64,000 nucleotides of DNA, taken from the NCBI GenBank assembly GCA_047967505.1, contig CM106540.1. One strand, given 5' to 3'. Within the stretch, counting starts at the first letter, position 1. Every line of letters begins with the position of its first letter. This document shows, piece after piece, positions 20,905 to 30,902 of this stretch. Made by a program: the position numbers and the translations under genes. A model generated the notes under the pieces. The model did not search any database. It was not told the origin of the DNA and was given only the letters and a program-made list of their open reading frames with translations. The stretch is from Dipteris shenzhenensis. Its lineage: Eukaryota > Polypodiophyta > Polypodiopsida > Gleicheniales.

Positions 20905-21715
20905 TCACAGTGATGTCTGCGGTCCCATGAGGACACCTGCTTTTGGGGGTTATCTCTACTTTGTTACATTCATAGATGACTTTACCAACTACACTTGGGT
21001 CTATGGTCTCAAGGCAAAATCAGAAGTGTTTATGCATTTCAAACACTTTGTGGCTATGGTTGAGAATGAGACAGGACTCAAGGTGCAGACACTTCGAACA
21101 GATCGAGGGGAGGAGTATATGTCTCATGAATTTGAGACATTTTTTAAAGAAAAAGGCATCATGCATCAACTGATAGTGAGGCTTACACCTCAACAGAATG
21201 GCAAAGCTGAGCGGAAGAATCGCACTGCCATGGAAATAAATAGATGCATGCTCACAAGTAAGAAGTTGCCTCACAGGTTTTGGCTCGACGGCCTCATGTG
21301 TGCCAACTATATTTTAAATCGGGCTCCTACAAAGGCTTTGAAGACAATCACTCCCTATGAAGCATGGCATGGGAGAAAGCCTTCCGTGAACCATTTCAAA
21401 GTTTTTGGTTGTGTTGCATATGCCCACGTGCCTGTGGAGTTCAGACACAAGTTGTCAAATAAGGCACTCAAATGCATTTTTGTGGGATATAGTTCACAAA
21501 GCAAAGGCTATCGTCTCTACAATCCTGCTACACGCAAGATTTTTGTTAGTAGAGATGTTATATTCTTTGAAAATTCTGCACATACACATGCTGAATTTCA
21601 GATTCCAGGCACATGGGGGGGGCTCTTTCAGTTGAATCTGCTTATGCAGATACTCTTCTTGATGAGGAGGAGCCTGAGACATTTGAAGAAGCAAAGGATA
21701 ATGTGCATTGGATGA
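20905..21715 (+). pseudogene. Copia-2 integrase
   Basis: A near-intact integrase catalytic core in one frame. The first Asp is in an HSDVCGP segment just before the open frame (about 20908), the second Asp in LRTDRGEEY (about 21096) and the Glu in QQNGKAERKNRT (about 21192-21225). The downstream conserved block KVFGCVAYAHVP...KCIFVGYS is present. The frame shifts near 21620 at a G7 run, after which the RT frame begins. Integrase joins cDNA ends to host DNA. Confidence 0.9.
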
Positions 21716-22101
21716 ATGCCATGCACGATGAATTGCAGTCCATTCATAAAAATCAGACTTGGGATGTCGTGGATTTGCCACCAGGTAAGAATGCCATAGG
21801 TACACGTTGGGTTTTCAAAGTCAAAAGAAAGCTGAATGGGTCCATTGATCGGTACAAGGCAAGGCTGGTTGCAAAAGGATATGCTCAGAAAAAGGGCATA
21901 GATTATGAGGAGACTTTTGCTCCTACATCCAGAATGACAACCATCAGGTCAGTTATAGCAATGGCTGCAAATTTTGAATGGAATGTTCATCAGTTGGACA
22001 TTGAAACAGCTTTCCTTAATGGAGACTTGTTGGAAGAGGTTTATGTCAAACAACCTCCGGGCTTTGAAATTCAAGAAATGCACATCAAGTATGCAAGCTG
22101 A
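21613..22101 (+). pseudogene. Copia-2 reverse transcriptase, N-terminal part
   Basis: The RVT_2 domain start is clear: NQTWDVVDLPPGKNAIGTRW, then RYKARLVAKGYAQKKGIDYEE, and LDIETAFLNGDL with the motif A Asp. A stop at 22099-22101 breaks the frame a few codons before the LKQAP block, which continues in the next open frame from 22110. Confidence 0.9.
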
Positions 22102-22109
22102 GTAAAGCT

Positions 22110-22652
22110 TTGTATGGACTGAAACAAGCCCCACATGCATGGTATGCCAAAATTGATGCCTTTCTAACCAGCAAGGGGCTGCACAATAGTCCAACTGAGA
22201 GCACCCTCTACATCAAGAAGGATGGGGGGGATATTTTGGTCATCATTCTTTATGTAGATGACATGCTGCTCACCGGATCAAATGAGGAAGTAATTGCAGA
22301 TTTCAAAGTCCAATTGAAAGCTACATTTGATATGTCAGACTTGGGCTTGTTACATTTCTTTTTGGGGATCCAGTTTATTCAAGAGAAACATGGCATTGTT
22401 ATGTCTCAATCCAAGGATGTTCAAAAGCTCTTGGACAGATTCAACATGCATGATTGCAAGCCTATGTCCACTCCCATGGAGCCCGGACTGAAGCTTACAA
22501 TGCATGATGCAGGTGAATCAATTGATGTCACACTCTATAGCCAGGCTGTTGGATGCCTCATTTATCTCTACAATACACGGATATTCAGTTTTCAGTTTCT
22601 CAGGGGAGCAAGTATATGCACAGCCCAAAGATTATGCATTGGCAGGCTGTAA
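22110..22652 (+). pseudogene. Copia-2 reverse transcriptase, catalytic YVDD part
   Basis: Continues RT with YGLKQAPHAWYAKID, the catalytic YVDD at 22251-22262, the DMSDLGLLHFFLGI block and CKPMSTPM. The frame is lost near 22560 in the GCLIYL segment. The RNase H domain is then read in the frame starting at 22553. Confidence 0.9.
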
Positions 22653-23031
22653 AACGCATCTTACGTTACTTGCAAGGTACAAAGTCTTTTGGCTTGATGT
22701 TTCCCAAGGGGGATGACTTGCAGATGCATGCTTACAATGACTCAGATTGGGTTGAAGACTATGATACTAGGCAGTCCACCAGTGGGAATTTTTTTTTTCT
22801 AGGACATGCTTGCATTTCTTGGTTGAGCAAGAAACAATCTACAGTGGCTACCTCCTCATGTGAAGCTGAGTACAGGGCAGCTTTCACAGCGACAGTTGAA
22901 TGTGTTTGGCTGCGTCGTTTGTTTGCTGATCTTCATCTTTCATTGGACGGTCCTTCGATTTTCACTGATAGTCAGAGTGCTATAGCAGTGGCAAAGAATC
23001 TAGTGTTTCATGCTCGCACGAAGTACATTAA
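22553..23031 (+). pseudogene. Copia-2 RNase H, truncated
   Basis: RNase H follows RT as usual: HWQAVKRILRYLQGT, NDSDWVEDYDTRQSTSG, CEAEYRAAFTA, then TDSQSAIAVAKN and FHARTKYI. The normal closing segment is missing. At 23032 the sequence repeats 20 bp seen at 22990-23009 and then becomes LINE A-2 on the opposite strand. Confidence 0.88.
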
Positions 23032-23051
23032 GGCAAAGAATCTAGTGTTTC

Positions 23052-24383
23052 TGAAATCTGTCCCCTCTTACCCCCCCAATAAGCACCTGGCTATGGGCTG
23101 ATCTGTAGAGAGAGGATACTCCTCTAATCCATGCATCTGAAAAACTAAAGCGAGATAGAGTACCCTCTAAAAAATCCCAATCTACTTTGTCGTAAGCTTT
23201 CTCAAAGTCCAAGAGTAGAATGGCCAACCTCTAGCAGCTCTACATGGCCCATTCTAAGGCCTCCCAAAATGAGAAAATATTATCGAAAATACTTCTGCTA
23301 TGCACAAACCCTGTCTGTGTGTCATGAATCAAATCTGGGAGAAAAACCTGTAGCCGCATACTGATGGCTTTCATCAAAATCTTGTAAAAAGTGCCCAATA
23401 GAGTGATGGGTCTCCATTGTGACACTAGATTCCTATTACCCCCCTTTGCGATGAGATGAATGAGACCATATGTGAGTGAGTCAGACATCTCACTAGAGTC
23501 CCACACGCCCTGTAGGGCTGATGTAATGTGATCACCAATCTGCTCCCAGAAAGTAATAAAAAAAGAAGGGGTAAGTCCATCTGAACCTGGGCACTTGCCC
23601 TTGTGAAGGGCAAGTAATGCAGTCTTGAATTCTGCATTGGTGAAAGATGCATCGAGAGAAACATACATCTCATCCTTCACCAATACAAGGATACACTACC
23701 AAATAACCTCTCTTGCATCATCTATGGCCTGTGTGCCTGGATTTGTAGTAAAAAGGGATGCAAAAAAATCTGAAGCTACACGCATGACGGCATCAGGATC
23801 TGTCTGTAACACCCCGTCTAAGTCAACAAGTTGCAAGACACTATCTCTACTATGTCTGGGCCCATGAGTAGAGAAAAAGTGTTTGTTGACCCTGCCACCC
23901 ATCTAAATCCAAAAGGATTCCCGTGCATGAAAGGCATACTCTGCTCTCTGATCCAACAATGTCTGTATATGAGCCCTTGCTGCAGCAAGGCGCTCCTGAA
24001 TCCAAGCATCTATGGGCCTCTTCTGCTCTTCCCTCTGAAGGGATGCTAACTGCTGGCGTATACCAATCTCACGTATGAGAATCTCATGTCTCTTGGAATT
24101 AGCGACTGTATGATAATAGTCACTAATTCCGGATGAGGCTGCAGCTACCTGAGATGGGCAGACAACTCCACCCTATATGTGAGAAACCCAAATCTGTAAA
24201 ATATCCTCCGTGAGGCTCTCCTCTGCATAAAAAGCATCCGGAATCCTGACACTGGCAGAGCGTCCTCTCTGATGAGGCTTAAGAATCTGCAACACCACTG
24301 GACATTAATCTGAGGTGGTAACCCTAGTAGAAATGCATACAGATCCGCCTCTGTCAAGTGACCAATCGTCTACATAAAATCTG
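23052..24383 (-). mobile_element. LINE A-2 fragment: endonuclease end, linker and N-terminal RT
   Basis: Minus-strand sequence colinear with LINE A-6 from about 60187 to 61530. Reading from the right, it has RFYVDDW-type endonuclease sequence and a TSDHF-region remnant, then the linker, NTEF/NAEF...ALHKGKCPGSDGLTPSFF (23590), WRPITLLGTFYKIL (23400) and LLLDFEKAYDKVDW (23210). Stops and shifts break it into two main open pieces (23240-23683 and 23042-23227). Both ends are internal to the element and neither a poly(A) nor a TSD is present, so this is a rearranged piece rather than a simple insertion. Confidence 0.88.
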
Positions 24384-25494
24384 CTCAGCTAAAAAGGTAG
24401 TGAGAAGTCCAGCTGACCTGCCTGGCCTTGAACAGAAAAAGGTTCGCTTCCCAAAAACAGGAGGTTCCTGCAAAATAAAATATATGAATGCCTTTGGACA
24501 ATCAAAACATCCCCAATAATTGCTCTAACATTACAATGCAATGAAGCATACATAGTAAAAACTACACGTGACTTTCCAACAGACTGTGTGAAAAAGATGT
24601 AACATTCAGTAGAAGGAAAGTGACTGACACACCTTTCACCACACATCAAAATACAGCATACCTAGTCCATCTTTCTCTGAAGAGGAAGACTTGGCATAGG
24701 AAACAACCATTGTGTTCTGAGAGATTTGTCTTTTCCTACTATTTCTTAAAAGTGCTGGGAGGCAGCAACCTGTCATGAACAAATCGGATAGAATGAATTC
24801 CCTGAAACAGAATGATCCCCTTGACCAACTGTGTTCGCCTATACTGCCCCAATCTGTCAGAAAGGCATACCAGGACCCCAGGTCTGAGATCAATTTGACA
24901 TCATAATATAGGCATTACTACACCTTTGTATGGGTGTACCGAAGAGTATCTAAAGACTCCGCTTCCTTTATTCCCAAAGAGGACACTATTAAGTATTCTA
25001 GGTCCCCTTAATTGTCCTGGTCAGAAGTGTTTTAGGGGTGCATGGAAATGTTCCATCCTCCAGCCTATTATGAAGGAGATACATGAACAGCACTAGCGTA
25101 GCAAGTAAATATTCCACAAGGAGGGGGGACTACTGGATAGACAGCTCAGAGTTCAAGACCAGAATGAGAAATAGTTGAGAGTTAAATACAGGAGGTGTTG
25201 AGCAGGAAAGGACAAACAAGTTTGAGCAAAAGATGGGCTGTCTGCATTAAATAGTGTCATTGATTTTGCCCCTTAACGCTGACCCTGGTCAAAAGCAATA
25301 CAATTAGCAACTCCCATTTTTACAATTTTACGTTCATACATACTAGGAGAGCTATGCTTCGCAGCTTCGACTTGACATCCCTCCATGTTTCTCTTTGTTA
25401 TCCAACATGATTTGTTCCATTGTAAGGACTCGAACTGTTTAATTTTTATGGCAATCCACAACTACCAATCAATGAAAAGTGTTAACCTATACTT
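24384..25494. other. No complete gene; one short conserved-looking frame
   Basis: Sequence between LINE A-2 and the TRIM. A minus-strand frame at 24739-24905 reads PGVLVCLSDRLGQYRR and continues for about 30 more residues to a double TAG. Its composition looks protein-like and a TTGATCTCAG precedes it as a possible splice acceptor. I do not recognise the family. The rest is AT-rich with no ORF of note. Confidence 0.3.
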
Positions 25495-25499
25495 CTATA
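25495..25499. repeat. TRIM target-site duplication, left
   Basis: CTATA, identical to 26623-26627, flanks the LTRs exactly. A 5-bp duplication is standard for LTR-element integration. Confidence 0.85.
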
Positions 25500-25788
25500 T
25501 GTTGAAACACTGAAAGGAGAGAGTAGAGTTGACACAAAATCAGAATACTTGCATATAGAATGAAGAAGAAAGAGGTCCTTAAGTAGGCACCTCATACAAG
25601 GTCACTAACATCACTGATGACCTCAAAGCTCCTCAATCATCTCCTCAATCTGCTCCTAGATTCACTCAATCATCCTATGTGGCTTTTCCACCACCTAACT
25701 GTGCTTGTGGGCACCTAACTGTGCCTCTAGCACTCACACATAGAAACATAAGGTGTGCCTGAGGCATACACCTTGAGATATCCCAACA
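25500..25788 (-). repeat. TRIM 3' LTR
   Basis: 289 bp, TG...CA termini, nearly identical to 26334-26622. It is the 3' LTR because the primer binding site abuts the other LTR. Confidence 0.95.
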
Positions 25789-25799
25789 AACCCCCCCTC
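25789..25799 (-). other. TRIM polypurine tract
   Basis: On the minus strand the 11 bases directly before the 3' LTR read GAGGGGGGGTT, as expected for the primer of plus-strand DNA synthesis. Confidence 0.8.
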
Positions 25800-25996
25800 A
25801 AGGAAATGCCTCTGGCTATGTCAAGGATACATCTAGTCTCATAGTTTCTCATGCCATCTCATGGTGGTCAAGGATAAATCTATGGCTAGGTTCTCATGCT
25901 AGCAAGGGTTCCCTTGGGTGTAAGATAAACAGAAAGGGATACAAACAGACCTTCCAATGGTTATCTCCCCTACATGTACATGTTGCTGCTCAGATT

Positions 25997-26320
25997 TCAG
26001 CACAAGGTAGCTCTAGGTATGGAGAAGCTTGCCCTGGAAGGAATTAGGAAAAGACAGAGCAAGCGCAGAGAACTTGCAGTAGAGAATTTCGACGATGTTT
26101 CTGCAATGGCGACGAGCAGCGCGCGTATTTCGTCAATTCCTTCCAGCCCGAAGTTCGCCCAATCAAGAGGGATCTCCAGCAGAAAGGGCGTGGGAAATGG
26201 TTGAGGATTGAAGGAGAACAAGCTCAAGCAAATTTTTGGGAGAAGAGGGAGAGATGGTGAAGAAGAAGAAGAAGAAGAAGATGATGATGTGGCAGAAATG
26301 GGCTCAAGGGGGATCAACCT
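25997..26320 (-). other. TRIM interior, unexplained open frames on both strands
   Basis: The interior carries a minus-strand frame (to about 26371, Ser-rich from a GAA/GAT repeat at 26256-26285) and a plus-strand frame of 76 codons (25974-26204, with a KRQSKRRELAVENFDD segment). Neither resembles gag or pol. TRIMs sometimes carry pieces of host genes, and this might be one. I cannot identify a donor. Confidence 0.35.
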
Positions 26321-26333
26321 GGCTCTGATACCA
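26321..26333 (-). other. TRIM primer binding site (initiator-Met tRNA)
   Basis: The minus strand reads TGGTATCAGAGCC directly after the 5' LTR, the classic plant Copia/TRIM tRNA-Met primer binding site. Confidence 0.95.
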
Positions 26334-26622
26334 TGTTGGAACACTGAAAGGAGAGAGTAGAGTTGACACAAAATCAGAATACTTGCATATAGAATGAAGA
26401 AGAAAGAGGTCCTTAAGTAGGCACCTCATACAAGGTCACTGACATCACTGATGACCTCAAAGCTCCTCAATCATCTTCTCAATCTGCTCCTAGATTCACT
26501 CAATCATCCTATGTGGCTTTTCCACCACCTAACTGTGCTTGTGGGCACCTAACTGTGCCTCTAGCACTCACACATAGAAACATAAGGTGTGCCTGAGGCA
26601 TACACCTTGAGATATCCCAACA
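26334..26622 (-). repeat. TRIM 5' LTR
   Basis: 289 bp, TG...CA, followed on the minus strand by the primer binding site, which makes it the 5' LTR. The promoter is expected here but no clear TATA box was assigned. Confidence 0.95.
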
Positions 26623-26627
26623 CTATA
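26623..26627. repeat. TRIM target-site duplication, right
   Basis: CTATA, identical to the left duplication. Confidence 0.85.
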
Positions 26628-28040
26628 TAGCCTCAATCATGAGAAATCTCTCTTCTGCTAATTCTCAATCCTAACGAGAACAAAAAATCTCAAACCCTTT
26701 TCTCACTCGAACTGCAGCATCATTGAGCCTGTGCTAGTAGGATACGCTTCACGTTGATAGGCTAAAAAATGTTTTAAGTTTTGTGCAATCCTTGTAGATA
26801 TGGGTAGGCACTCAGAGCATGCACAGATCTAGAGGATAGGCTTTAGGGGCACTAGGAGTTTGTTTTTCTCATTTGATCATGCTGGATGTAAATTTTTCAA
26901 AAATGTATATAATGTGTTTCTTGCAGGGTCTCAGGGAAATGATCACCATAGGTGATGTGAGCCCAAGGTCTCCAATGTACTGGGTCTTCGTTCGTTCGGG
27001 TGTTGGTTTGTTGGCTTGTATGTGAAAATGGATAATGATATATGTGTGGAGTGTTATTTTGAAAGGGCTAGGTCCCTTGGTAATTTTTTCTTGTCAAGGA
27101 AATGTTTACGAGGGGTGAAAGGGGTGTTATGGATTGTGCGTGGGATTGTTGCGTGACAAAGATGCTATCTTGGTGGATTGACGTGTTGACAGCATTCATT
27201 GGCTTGGGTGAGGGCGGGAAGAGGCCTCTGGATGACAAGTTGGTGATGGCACTTGAAGAATACACTGGCTGGAGAGTTATAGGAAGAGAAATCAATAGGG
27301 CTGAAGAATTTACTGGAATCTATGGGCTGATGGCGTGGGAGCGTCAAAATGAATAAGGGGGGAAGATGCCGATTTGATGAGAGAGGCCGTTGATTGCACA
27401 GGAGTGGTAGAAGGAGAGCAATCGATAGAGTGGTGAAGTATGGGCTCTGTGCATGCAGGAGTTCGAGGGCTGAAAGCAGAGAGGGCATCTAGGATCGCGT
27501 GATCTCAGAGGCAAGGAGAGGGGTTGGTGCATCACGCTGGCGTATGCTTGTACGACAAGCTGCACAGATATGTTTTGATGTGGTACGGATTGCTTTCGTA
27601 GGTTGGTATATGGGTGGTTCACAGGCTGCCTCAGATCTGATTCGTGGTTCTGTACGGGCGCTGTACGGTGCTGCACAGCTTGGACATGAGTAAAGTCGTA
27701 CATTATGTGCAGCCACTTTGCACTGACAACCAGCTGTTGTGTACAGACTACTCTTGGCTGACACAGGGCTGCAGCAGAGCCAAAGTTTGGCTATTTTGTG
27801 TAGGAGATCTTGGGCTGTTACATCACCTTTCCGATCCTGATTGAGATCTTTGTTTTTTAAAGCTTCATTTTCTGAATGGGATCACAGCTTTTTTTAGTCT
27901 TCATTGAAGAGTAGATGATTGATGCTTGAATCAGTAGGCTTTAGGCTTGGCTTAAAAGTAGAAGTAGCCTGTTTTTTTGTTATCAACGTGAGCTCTAATT
28001 GCCAAGAAAACATACCTCCATAAAACTAGAATAAATCCAA
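26628..28040. other. No gene recognised; weaker GTAC cluster at 27548-27740
   Basis: Low-coding sequence. Between 27548 and 27740 there are about seven GTAC tetramers, several in GTACGG context, like the denser arrays at 18070 and 38440. This may be a decayed relative of those regions. A 27102-27356 plus-strand frame of 84 codons has no recognised similarity. Confidence 0.4.
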
Positions 28041-28044
28041 TCTG

Positions 28045-28490
28045 AAAGCTGCTCCCTGCCACCCCTCATCCCTCCCACTGCCCCTCCCCCTCCTTTCCTG
28101 ATGCTCACCACCTTCTTGCCCCTCCCTCTCCACCTGCTGTCTCCATTACACCTCCCTTCCCACTTCTGCCTTATCCCCACCCCTACTCTCCCGCCTCTCC
28201 TGCTGCCCCCATTCCACTTCTCCCCCTTTCCCCTCCCCCCTGCCTCTCTTCTCTTCCCTACCCACTGCTACCTCCCCCCCACCCCTCCTGTTGCCCCCCT
28301 TCTGCCTATGTTGCCGCCCCCATCCTGCTGCTACCTTCCCCTCCCCCCCCCCCCAGGTCCCTCTCATTCCACCTACCCTACCCCCCCCATTCCCCTCCTC
28401 TCCCCCCCTGCCCCCCCTCTTCTCCCTCCCTACCGATGCCCACTCTCCCCTCACTCTCTACTGCTCAACCTTCTCCTAGTTTTCTCTCTC
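28045..28490 (+). promoter_or_regulatory. C/T-rich 5' leader of LINE A-3
   Basis: About 450 bp of almost pure C and T directly upstream of the ORF1 start region, with the same position and composition as the leaders of LINE A-6 and B-2. Open frames within it are compositional. Confidence 0.6.
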
Positions 28491-28599
28491 CATGACGGAG
28501 GGATACTAACTTTATTAAAGTCTGCATGCCACCCTTGGTTGGGGAATGACTACCTTGTCCCATCCACTCACCGCAAGAACATGCAATCTCTCTAAAGCA

Positions 28600-28962
28600 G
28601 AGCCGTGCCGCTTTAAACGGATATGGAGTTTGAGAGATCCACCACCCTCTTCGCACGTATCCATGGATCCCACCCCTCCAAGACGCAGGTTAGGAGCTGG
28701 CTGCTTGCTACCTTGCCTTTAGACCTCATCCAACTTTTAGAAGTACATTTGCTGGGTAGGGCTTCTTTCCAGGTGATTTTTGATACTCCGCAAGTACATT
28801 GCTCAAGACTAGCCCCTCGGCACTTGGCTCCACAGAGATCTTTCTCTCACCTTTTTCATTAGGCTTCGACCCGGAAGGACAGAGGGGTCACATCACTCTT
28901 CATCAAGTTCCCTGGTCTTCCTCGGGCCTACCACCGAGTCCTCACCATGATTTTGATGGAGG
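28600..28962 (+). pseudogene. LINE A-3 ORF1 N-terminal fragment
   Basis: MEFERSTTLFARIHGSHPSK...LLGRASFQVIFDTPQ matches the LINE A-6 ORF1 segment ECSTTLLARIFGSHPSR...LLGRGFFQVVFDTPE. After a frame change it continues with LFIKFPGLPRAYHRVL, matching LFIRFPGLPQVYHRLL. The zinc knuckle and C-terminus are missing; copia sequence starts at about 28963. Confidence 0.85.
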
Positions 28963-29405
28963 TAAATGTTAAGTTGACCAAGGAAGACTCTTCCCCATTG
29001 GTAGGCATCACAGAGTACAAGCAGTTGATAGGAAGCCTCATCTATTCCTCCAATACTAGACTTGACATTGGCTTTGTAGTCAAATTATTGATTCGAAACC
29101 AAAAGAAAACCATTGGCTAGCTACCATGCGGATGCTTAAAGCACATCCGAGGTACTCATTACTACTACACCAAGTATAGATTGGGGGGAGACTCCCCATT
29201 GGTAGGCATCAAAAAGTACAAGAGGTTGACAAGAAGCCTCATCTATTCCCCTCCAATACTAGACTTGACATTGGCTTTGTAGTTAAAGTGTTGATTCAAG
29301 TTTCTACAAAAGCAAGAGAAAAATATTGGCTTGCTGCCATGCAGGTGCTTAAGTCCATCCGAGGTACTCAATACTGTGGCACCAAGTATAGATCGGAGAG
29401 TTGGC
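28963..29405 (+). pseudogene. Tandemly duplicated Copia RT/RNase H fragment inside LINE A-3
   Basis: Two head-to-tail copies (about 28974-29160 and 29188-29400) of a Copia segment: YKQLIGSLIYSSNTRLDIGF, then a CLKHIRGTHYYY-type block. They match the HYRQLIGSLIYL...RVLRYIRGTRQFG region of Copia-1 (about 1660-1830). Both copies carry stops and frameshifts. They replace the missing interior of the LINE. Confidence 0.8.
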
Positions 29406-29409
29406 AAAT

Positions 29410-29750
29410 CCGAGGCCCCAACAAGACCCCTTATAATGAAGTTCCGGACAGCAATGGACAAGTCTACCCTCATGAGCATGTGGGCAACCTTGAAAGGGAC
29501 AAGAATATACTTGGACGTTGACCTCCAGAGCAGCTACTGCCATGAGAGGTACTTTTTTCAGAGTTTGGAGAGGATCTCCTTTCTTCTCTGAGTCTCCTTC
29601 AGGGTTGAGGTGGCACTTTCAGCCTCTGGATTTTTGTTAGCTCGTTTTGAGCTGGTTTTTTCTCATGCATGACATGATATACTCTTGCATTTGAGCTTGC
29701 TCTTGCAGTTTTCATTCATACTTAATGAAGGAATCTTTTTGACAAAAAAA
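29410..29750 (+). mobile_element. LINE A-3 3' end with poly(A)
   Basis: Matches the 3' ends at 14750-15030, 34230-33972 (minus) and 63800-64000: TTCAGAGTTTGGAGAGGATC, GGTTGAGGTGGCACTTTCAG, then TTGAGCTTGCTCTTGC and CATACTTAATGAAGGAAT, ending in A7. Confidence 0.8.
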
Positions 29751-29789
29751 CCCAAAGGGTTTTGAGGCATCTTCCCATCTAGGATACGT

Positions 29790-30900
29790 GCAGATCATGT
29801 CGTGTGAAAGGATCTGGTGACAACATACTGTATCCCTGAGAGAAGGGTATCTAATGCATGTGCGAGGTCCATCCCCTCTCCAAGTAATACTGGAAGCTTA
29901 GAAGCCCAGTGGCTCATGTGCACCGGGTCAAGAGCATGGTCAAAATGGATCTGAACACGAGTGGATGGCGGGGGGGCCCTCCTCATGGCTGGCATGGCGG
30001 TCGATACACAGAAGACAAGAATGAGTTGTCGGCCTCGAGTGGAGAAGGAGGCACAATAAAATCCCCTATTCGTGGGGCAAAGTCTAGTGGACCCAACAAG
30101 TAGTCCACTGTACTTCTCCCCCCGCCATGTGGGAAACAAGTTAGCCCACCAGATGATGGCCATCTCTAGAGATCGCTATATATGATCAAGTCGTGGATAG
30201 CCCCCAACTCGAGTAGATGCCTCCCATATGCTGTCACTGGTGCATCTACACTTGCCGATTGTCTCACGATCCCTAGCTCTATTGCATCCATCTCTGGTAC
30301 TATGAGGGAATCCTCATCGAGGCCAACCTGTCTGTTCCCAGTACGTGCATTGAAGTCACCAAGGAGGAGAGTGTCCCCCTGTCTAGAAAGCTCTGTCATC
30401 ATGAATAGTCTCATATGGGCTGTGTTCGTCAATGGTGACTTCTCAAGAATAAGATGATGTGTCTGGGGAAAAGTACAATAAAGATCGCGCGTATTTGGTA
30501 GCTAAACTCGCACCCACATATGTCATGCGTGCTCCTCTATCCAGATCACCGATATGAGTAGTGTCATATGTGCTTTGAAAAGGACAGCCACACCTCTTGA
30601 TCCCATATTCCACTCTCTCCTCTCATCTCCTTCTTGTGGGCTGATTCCCAGAGATATCCCGCCAATGTCGGCAGCCCTCTTTCCGGGATTTCATGGGTCT
30701 TGGCGTAGAAGATCATGTCTCTGTCGGTGTATGTTTCCAAGAAACCCCAAGAGTCGGACCAAAGGGTACCATTGCAGCTCCACAGTGCTATTCTGAGTCC
30801 CCCTTGTGCCCTCATCTCCTGGGAATGACACCATCTTGTGCTGTCCATCTCTCCCTCTTCTCTTTCTTCCTTTTCCTCCATGTCTTCTCTCTCTCTGATA
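29790..30900 (-). mobile_element. LINE D-3 fragment: endonuclease domain
   Basis: Minus-strand frames match the LINE D-1 endonuclease. Reading from the right, ALWSCNGTLWSDSWGFLETY and MIFYAKTHEIPERGLP (30564-30881) parallel the D-1 segment FYTETHQSPERPLP. TLLLGDFNARTGNRQVGLDE then RHLLELGAIHDLIIYSDL (30166-30432) is the GDFNARTG signature of this lineage. WWANLFPTWRGEKYSGLLVG follows at 30163-29795. Frames are shifted between blocks. The lineage is clearly different from LINE A (GGDFNMV). Confidence 0.8.
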
Positions 30901-30902
30901 TC

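Larger units (their letters stand above)
19135..23051 (+). mobile_element. Copia-2: nearly complete internal region of a Ty1/copia element, 3' end lost
   Basis: Gag, zinc knuckle, protease, GAG-pre-integrase, integrase, RT and RNase H are all present in the Copia order and largely readable. This makes it the best preserved Copia copy in the window. At least five frame disruptions are visible (near 19755, 20700, 20890, 21620 and 22095-22570). The element stops inside RNase H at about 23031 and joins minus-strand LINE A-2 through a 20-bp direct repeat. The family also includes Copia-3. Confidence 0.93.
25500..26622 (-). mobile_element. Complete TRIM (terminal-repeat retrotransposon in miniature)
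   Basis: A 1123-bp element has two 289-bp direct LTRs (25500-25788 and 26334-26622) that differ at only three positions by my alignment. Each starts TGTTG and ends CAACA. GGCTCTGATACCA lies immediately inside the right LTR; its complement is the initiator-Met tRNA primer binding site, so transcription runs on the minus strand. A purine tract (on the minus strand) lies immediately inside the left LTR. The 545-bp interior has no gag or pol. High LTR identity and perfect CTATA TSDs mean a recent insertion, mobilised in trans. Confidence 0.95.
28041..29750 (+). mobile_element. LINE A-3: chimera of LINE leader/ORF1, copia RT fragments and LINE 3' end
   Basis: A C/T-rich leader (28045-28490) is followed by the N-terminal part of LINE A ORF1 (about 28600-28962). 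Two copies of a Copia RT/RNase H fragment (28963-29405) come next, then a LINE A 3' end closing in A7 at 29744-29750. The rest of ORF1 and nearly all of ORF2 are absent. It keeps LINE termini with foreign sequence in the middle. A TSD was not found by eye. Confidence 0.8.
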
